DNA from: Apostichopus japonicus
Taxonomy: Eukaryota; Echinodermata; Holothuroidea; Aspidochirotida; Stichopodidae
DNA length: 64,000 nucleotides
Assembly: GCF_037975245.1 (NCBI RefSeq)
Contig: NC_092579.1
Coordinates: 26,585,666 to 26,649,665, forward strand
Direction: 5' to 3'
Part shown: in pieces, positions 58,368-64,000 of the stretch
How the letters are laid out: the number at the start of each line of letters is the position of its first letter
Numbering within the stretch: the stretch's first letter is position 1
Translations under genes and position numbers: made by a program
The notes under the pieces: generated by a model
What the model was told of the DNA's origin: nothing
What the model saw: the letters and a program-made list of their open reading frames with translations, nothing else
Databases searched by the model: none

Positions 58368-58850
58368 TAGGATTTTATAGGTTTTATAAATTTGAATTAT
58401 TTTGCAACTTTGGTTAAACGAAACTGGATTTTTTATATTTTTTTTGTAGCATTTTGTACATTGATTGCATGACCCCCATCCCCCCCCTCCCAGAAATTAT
58501 TAAGGACATTCTACTGAAAAAAATATCAGAAAAATTGACCATTTTTTATGTTAAATATAATTAAATTGTAAACTCAATTATTTCAACTATTTTTTTTAAC
58601 ATTTTGTAAATAGGATTTTATAGGTTTTATAAATTTGAATTATTTTGCAACTTTGGTTAAACGAAACTGGATTTTTTATAATTATTAATTTTGTAGCATT
58701 TTGAACATTGATTGCATGACCCCCATCCCCCCCCCTTCCAGAAATTATTAATGACATTCTACATAAAAAAAATATCAGAAAACTTGACCGTATTTTATGT
58801 TAATTATAATTGAATTACAAATTCAGTTATTTTAACTATTTTTTTTTACA
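58368..58850 (+). repeat. Direct duplication of about 244 bp in the transposase intron
   Basis: 58368-58610 and 58612-58850 share TAGGATTTTATAGGTTTTAT, GGTTAAACGAAACTGGATTT and CATGACCCCCATCCCCCCC with few differences. It arose inside the transposon, so it may help date or subdivide family members. Confidence 0.85.
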
Positions 58851-58933
58851 ATCTGTAAACCAAGTTCTTACAGTCAATTTTAACACAACAAAAGAGTAAA
58901 TGATTTATAATTTTGTTTTTTTTTATTTTGCAG

Positions 58934-59091
58934 ATTGCAACGACTGTTTTGTCATCCGAGCAAAACACTTCCCTCTCCAGTATCCTGCCAATAGTCAGCG
59001 GATTAGTGAAGAGGCACCTCAAAGTGGATGTTGAGGACATTCCTGCAGTGAATGCCTTTAAGATTACTACGTCAAGTGACTTGAAAAAAAG
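58934..59091 (+). CDS. hAT transposase, exon 2
   Basis: Acceptor TTTTATTTTGCAG; donor AAAAAAG|GTGAGC. It has 52 codons plus two bases: IATTVLSSEQNTSLSSILPI, VSGLVKRHLKVDVEDIPAVN, AFKITTSSDLKK. Joining straight to 59364 gives LKKRFTPSGE, the expected lead into the conserved FLDPRYK block. Confidence 0.88.
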
Positions 59092-59363
59092 GTGAGCATG
59101 TGAAAAAAAAAATTTTCTTTCCTACAGATTAATTATGCCCAACGGAGGAACTCGGATCTCCATGGTGATCGATCAACTGAAGGTGAGCTGGTGAGAATAA
59201 AAAAAAATTGTTTATTTCCAACAGATCACCTATCGCCAACGCAGTTTCTTGGATGGTGTTCATCTGCCAGCGTATCACTAACCTGCCACAATTTTTCCCC
59301 CATTACAACTTTAGCTTTTCTTTGTACAACATAAACATTTCATTATTTTTTTATATTCAACAG

Positions 59364-59871
59364 GTTCACACCAAGTGGGGAAGTCAGCAGAGCCCAGCTG
59401 GCCTCGTTCCTGGACCCTCGGTACAAATGCCTGAAGTTCCTTTCAAAGGAAGAGCAAGTCATGGTAAAAGACAAAATGAAAGAACTCATCTCTGAGCAGC
59501 AACCCGCCACCAAGAAGCGACGCCGAAGCAGCAACGCTTCAGATACACAAAGGAGCGCGATGGACTTCTTGTTGGGTGATGACGACAACGACCAGACACC
59601 CCAATGTGAAGAGGTTGACGAGAGGGAGCTCGCCCACTACATCGGCCTCTCAACTCCCAGCCACAACTCCAACCCTAACCTTTGGTGGAAGCAATACCAC
59701 TCAAATTTTCCTATTCTTTCCACCCTAGCTCAAAGGTTTATAGGAACACCATCAACGTCAGTCCCGAGTGAGAGGATTTTTTCCATTGCTGGGAACATTG
59801 TAAACTCAAAAAGAAGCTGTTTATTACCTGCCAATGTAAATATTTTAGTTTTTTTGAACAAAAATTTATAG
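59364..59871 (+). CDS. hAT transposase, exon 3 (dimerisation region)
   Basis: Acceptor TATATTCAACAG, then one base completing Arg, and 168 codons to TAG. It contains AQLASFLDPRYKCLKFLSKE, a basic KKRRRSS (possible nuclear localisation signal), the acidic LLGDDDNDQ, and the C-terminal hAT dimerisation region: NPNLWWKQYHSNFPILSTLA, QRFIGTPSTSVPSERIFSIA and NVNILVFLNKNL. The Glu in PSER (residue 548) is the expected third catalytic residue. Nothing is truncated. Between exons 2 and 3, two other acceptor-bounded stretches (59128-59182 and 59224 on) could be skipped or alternative exons. Confidence 0.92.
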
Positions 59872-60882
59872 AATTTTTTGTGTAAATGCTGTTTATATGG
59901 TTAAATCACTGTTTGCATGTTTTCACCACCTTGTCTTATCTTAGTACTCAACCTCCAGTGAATATTTAATTTAATTCTTGCATTTCATTTAGTTAAAAAA
60001 AAAATCAGCTTATAATTATTTTATCAGATATGTCTATCAGCAAACTTTCTTTACTTTTCAAAGTTTACTTTACATTCTTTCATAATTCTTGTACTTTGAT
60101 AAACAGTTGCAAAATGCTATATCAACATGTTGACATTAACAAACTCCTTGAATTTTTTCCTTCTTTTTATTTCTTCACAACTCTCTGCGTCCTTAAAATA
60201 TGTTTCCTCCCCCTCTCGATAAGTCCCTTACCACTCCAGTCACTCCATAGACCTACAAATCCAAAAGCAACCCCCCACCCTACCCTCTGCCGAACCCACC
60301 ACAATACACAAATTCAATATATTTGTGACCCATTGTTGTACTTGTAATTGCGTAGGCCTAGCCCTACACTCGTGTAGTAATCTCTTCCTAACAACCGACT
60401 TTCCTAACCTTGGCCTAGCTGGTAATGTCTTGTAGTCTTACACGCCATATGATCGCGAACAATACACAATGCCAATATTAAGTAGGCCTAGTAATATAAG
60501 CCTAGAATGACCATACAATGCCCACGCTATTACAGTAGGGGCTACGCAATTAGCAAAGAAATATCTGCTCCAAAAATCTGTCACAATTACCGATGAACCG
60601 AAAAATGAAACAAACATATGTTAAAAACTTCATGAAAACGTACGATTAGTCTTTTTAAATGTAACGATCGTCAAAACTAAGTAAATACAATCAAATTCTT
60701 GACATGCACGATACGAGAAAACGATACTCGTTGCGCCATTTTGAGAATGTACTTCCGCATTAAAAGTGGGGGCGCTCTTTCGGAATTATAATCTGAGTTA
60801 CGTTTAAACGTTAACCGTTCGGTTAATAGAAATGGTTAACCGGTTAGTGAATTAACCGGAATGACACAGCCCTAGTCCCATG

Positions 60883-61374
60883 TTAGATGCATAATGGTCC
60901 TATGATAGATGGTCCCATGTTAGATGCATTATGGTCCCATGTTATATGCATGATAGACTCATGATAGAGAATGAAAAGAAGAGACATACTGAAACACAAG
61001 TTTAAAAAAAAAAAAAGTTATAATTGTTATGTTGGTTTATTTGTGGGCTTTTCTTACATCACAAAAATAACCAAACTGTCATTCTGTGCAGGTAGCAGTC
61101 TGAGTTTGGGTTGGATGAGTTGAACAATAGTCGACTTACTTTCTGAGAAGCCATGTTAATACAAATGTGTACCTGATAGACCATAACATGAGTTATGTTT
61201 TATGAATTAAGTTTGATTACACCATGACATTAAATCGTATTGTTATTGTAGTGCAAGTTTCCATGGTGAAAAAAAAACGGCAAAAAAAGGTTCCAATGTA
61301 ATATGGTCAATATTTGTCAGTTCGTTTGGAAATGTTGAAGTGTAACATTATGTTCCTGTTCAACATATACACAG
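60883..61374. other. Intron 5 remainder, with right half of the 22-bp array
   Basis: 60875-60965 continues the GATGGTCCCATG array. The rest is unique AT-rich sequence. Confidence 0.6.
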
Positions 61375-61474
61375 GAATTGGCAATGAAGATGGAACCAGT
61401 ATCGTCGTGCAATACCAACATGATATCAACAAGCTGCAAGCATCAGTTAAGGAGACTCTATCACAGTGCAATAG
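61375..61474 (+). CDS. Unidentified plus-strand gene, exon 6
   Basis: Acceptor CATATACACAG; donor AATAG|GTGAGT. Two bases complete Gly, then 32 codons IGNEDGTSIVVQYQHDINKL, QASVKETLSQCN and two bases. Hydrophobic spacing suggests a coiled coil. Confidence 0.85.
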
Positions 61475-62003
61475 GTGAGTGAAGCTGCTATGTACCCAGA
61501 CATCCAGTCGGGTCGAGATGTTGGTTGCAGCCAGGAATATTTTGAAGCAAAGTTTGAAAGATTTGCTATGTGGGGTTAATAATGTTGAAAGAAATGTGTA
61601 CCATTATGAATGATGTATTTTTCTTTCCCCAAATTTTTATAAGGAGTGTAGCTAATGTAGTATCATCCTCTGATATACAAAGCTGTAAAGTTGTGAGAAC
61701 TCTCTTTATGCCACTTTCGGCTCTGTGACAATAGCTGTACAGTCTGCCCGATGTTAATCAACAAATTTAGCCGGCTAGCATTTTATTTATGCTTAAGTGT
61801 ATTGAATCAGGTTACCAGGAGCATTAATGTGCTTACTGTTAGCATTATGTAATATCTTGTTAGGATTGCGAAATGCCAACAAGAACTTACAAAGGTCATA
61901 AATTTAGATTTACACAGATATTTGATCAGAGCATATATATTGCTTCTTTCATTTTTACAGTTTTCCACAAAACTTACATTTGCTTACTTTTTCTTTTTCT
62001 CAG

Positions 62004-62067
62004 ACTAAAGATGGAAACAGAGACTACTTCGGACTTGGTAGGAAAATGTTTAAAAAGCTTTAAGTAG
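62004..62067 (+). CDS. Unidentified plus-strand gene, exon 7 (end uncertain)
   Basis: Acceptor TTTTTCTTTTTCTCAG. One base completes Arg, then LKMETETTSDL on a codon boundary at 62037. Next comes GTAGGA, a passable donor. If unspliced the frame runs VGKCLKSFK to TAG at 62065-62067. I cannot tell whether the gene ends here or continues outside the window; no poly(A) signal is decisive. Confidence 0.68.
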
Positions 62068-63254
62068 ACACAAACCCAACCATTTGCTATAGTACTGTGT
62101 AATAGAGATAACTGTCTTGAACAAACAGTCAAAGGAAACTGTTAATTCCATTTGGGAGATACCATGGAACTAAAAGAAAGAAGGGGTGAAGACTTGGTGA
62201 AGTCTAAATATGACATCCAGCCACATGTGCTTTATAAAATGGGTTTCAGATTGTAGTAGTGTCACAATGACATAGATTTCCAAAACGACAGGCTCCCAGA
62301 CATGAAGTTTGAACTAACGTATCTCTCAAATAGAGTCGATTATTATTGTCAGCTGTTTAGGGGAAGCTGTTATTTTGCAAAGGTCTGTCATATCAGCTAA
62401 AGTTTATGGTAGGGTTTGTGTCTACTTAAAGTGATCAAAGTCTGATATTTTTAAGAGAGACGAATGAAACAGAAGAGAAGAGGAGAGAGGTTGGGGAGGA
62501 CTGATAGTGTATTCAGCCTTTTTTTAATTTTGTACATTTGTCTCAGCTTGTATTCGTTATTTACAATTATCTTGCCTGTGGTTTGAACCAGGAAGAAGTA
62601 ACCTGTTGCGTATAACTTGCCTGAACTTTAATTCCTATTTAATATTTTATAATGTGATTTATTAGACGTAATAGTTGTGTTATAACGACCATGTGTGAAA
62701 TAATAAGGTAAGACAAGACATTACCATATTGAAATCTCTTGATTAGCTGTGTGTGTACTTGAAATTGTAGAATTTGTAAAGGGTTTTGAAAGTCAAAGTT
62801 GAGACTTTATTAGTATAGTACAGAGGATTTAGCCAGATAGTCAACCATTCAGTTGCCATCTGCTGCATAGCTTTGTCCCTGTGCAGAGATCTGTAGTACT
62901 GATAGTCCCTCATTTGATTTGAAATTAAACATGTGCATATCCACAAAAGCCACTATGTGTTTTTTATCAACACAAGAGTTTGTAAACATGGAAATTGGAA
63001 AAGATAAGTATCAAGGGAACATTTGACTAATTTTGGGTATCGATGATATTATTTTTTTTATTCTCCGTTTATTGCAACTGTACAATAATATGCAAATAAC
63101 GTATCCATTTCAAAAATAGCAGAAATTAAATAACAATGAAGTTGAGCATTACCATACAGTATAATTTCGATTAACGTGGCGGATAGAAAACAAATAAATA
63201 TAATAAGAACAACTTGGTTTCGATGATAATCGTTACCTTTGCATTCATGATGGT
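62068..63254. other. Non-coding
   Basis: 3' UTR or intron of the plus-strand gene. No exon or element is recognised. Confidence 0.35.
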
Positions 63255-63720
63255 GTATGTGTGTGTGACGCCCAGCTTGTAAACATGATATCTCACAAAG
63301 GGAAGGTTGGTGGGCCAACTTCATATTTGGTGTGTACAAGTACCACAATAAGTACAAGAAGCCTATTGTTTTTGGTGGAGGTCAAAGGTCATTTGGGGTC
63401 GACGGGTTGAACTGAAAAAATTGTAAACTCGATATCTTGAGGGAAGCATGGGCAGACCTCATGTTTGCTGTGTAAAAGTACCACATTGAGTGCAAGAAGC
63501 TTATTGTTTTTGGTGGAGGTCATTTGGGGTCATCAGAGGTCAAATTGTGAAAACCTTGTAAACATGATATCTCAATATGGAAGCTTGGGCAGTTCTCATA
63601 TTTTGTATGAAGGTGTAAATAAATAAAAGAAGCCTATTGATTTGGTGGAGCTCCTTTTGGGGACAACAGGTCAAACTGTGAAAGCCTTGTAAACATGATA
63701 TTGGACAGATCCCAAAATTT
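63255..63720. repeat. Tandem repeat of about 130 bp with AGGTCA half-sites
   Basis: Three to four units share AAGTACCAC, GAAGCCTATTG, TTTTGGTGGAGGTCA and TTGTAAACATGATATCTCA. The unit at 63379-63391 contains AGGTCAAAGGTCA, a perfect DR1 nuclear-receptor element. Other units keep one half-site. Confidence 0.75.
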
Positions 63721-63805
63721 TCCAATGAAAATAATCTCATAACAGACAACAGAATTTACCATAAACTTTCTTGAGCAAACTAATGCATAAATAATGCATA
63801 AATTT

Positions 63806-64000
63806 GTAATTGGTTGTACCGTAGGCGATTAGACATTTCTGATCGGCTTGGTTCAAGTCCAGGGTGAGTGCTTGCTGCAAAAGGACTTCGCCAGCACCCC
63901 TCCCCCTGACAAGGTTCCCAAGCGGCCAGGGGAATTGGCCGGCTCCCCTCCCCCTGACAAGGTTCTCAAGCGGCCAGGGGAATTGGCCGGCTCCCCTCCC
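63806..64000 (+). mobile_element. tRNA-derived SINE with tandem tail, cut by window end
   Basis: B box GGTTCAAGTCC at 63850-63860, then AGGGTGAGTGCTTGCTGCAA and AAGGACTTCGCCAGCACCCC, then two 50-bp units with CCCCTCCCCCTGACAAGG and CAAGCGGCCAGGGGAATTGG. The A box is weak. It belongs to the same family as the minus-strand copy at 16363-16705. Confidence 0.65.

Larger units (their letters stand above)
56502..60874 (+). mobile_element. Complete autonomous hAT transposon (4373 bp)
   Basis: The termini TAGGGCTGT (56502-56510) and ACAGCCCTA (60866-60874) are inverted. GTCCCATG flanks both sides (56494-56501 and 60875-60882). Subterminal GGTTAACCG-type words occur at both ends. It contains a three-exon transposase in the same direction. 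It sits in the intron between exons 5 and 6 of the host gene, also in the same direction. The 3' part (60350-60780) holds TAGGCCTA words and a TTGCGCCATTTTGAG stretch that looks promoter-like. Every hallmark needed for mobility is present, so it may be recently active. Confidence 0.95.

Overview
The window is animal nuclear DNA, most likely from a marine deuterostome invertebrate. An echinoderm, perhaps a sea cucumber, is my best guess. That rests on compact introns with GT-AG sites, short host exons, AT-rich unique sequence, many YTAGGCCTAR motifs, long poly-C/poly-G runs at transposon ends, and hAT, Jockey, Rex1/CR1-like, DIRS-like and tRNA-derived SINE repeats. I had no search tool, so the species is inference.

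Layout. 1-8 kb: mostly non-coding, with one short-element transposon (1327-2411), a TAGGCCTA-rich stretch (3.8-5.5 kb) and weak exon candidates. 8.0-12.5 kb: a broken Jockey-type LINE. 12.87-14.40 kb: the last two coding exons of SRP68 (+ strand), with a one-base frameshift in the last one. 16.2-18.7 kb: tRNA-like modules, including a 163-bp tandem array with intact Pol III A and B boxes. 19.2-20.3 kb: a second Jockey fragment split by a hAT MITE. 21-33 kb: microsatellites, tandem repeats, MITEs and a hairpin element. 33.0-35.1 kb: a 2-kb minisatellite that stays open in one frame but has no ATG. 23.4-41.3 kb, minus strand: a spread-out host gene with at least eight exons, an N-terminal region with an FPKLR motif and a coiled-coil, acidic C-terminus. 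37.7-38.0 and 42.3-43.9 kb: palindromic CATGTTTATCG arrays with their own terminal repeats. 46-47.1 kb: a dead DIRS-like fragment. 48.2-62.0 kb: a + strand host gene of at least seven exons and about 320 codons, all in matching phase. One of its introns holds an antisense Rex1-like LINE and another holds a complete hAT transposon (56502-60874). 62-64 kb: intron or intergenic DNA ending in nuclear-receptor-like repeats and a SINE.

Three host genes are supported: SRP68, an unidentified minus-strand gene and an unidentified plus-strand gene. The last two appear to diverge from about 42-44 kb, with the palindromic arrays between them. Much of the rest is transposable elements and tandem repeats. 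The best-preserved mobile element is the hAT: matching 8-bp target duplications, terminal repeats, and a 580-residue transposase that splices in frame with BED finger, catalytic residues and dimerisation region. Several MITEs in the window carry hAT-style 8-bp duplications, but their termini (CAGNGGCG-like) differ from those of this hAT (TAGGGCTGT), so they probably belong to other hAT families.
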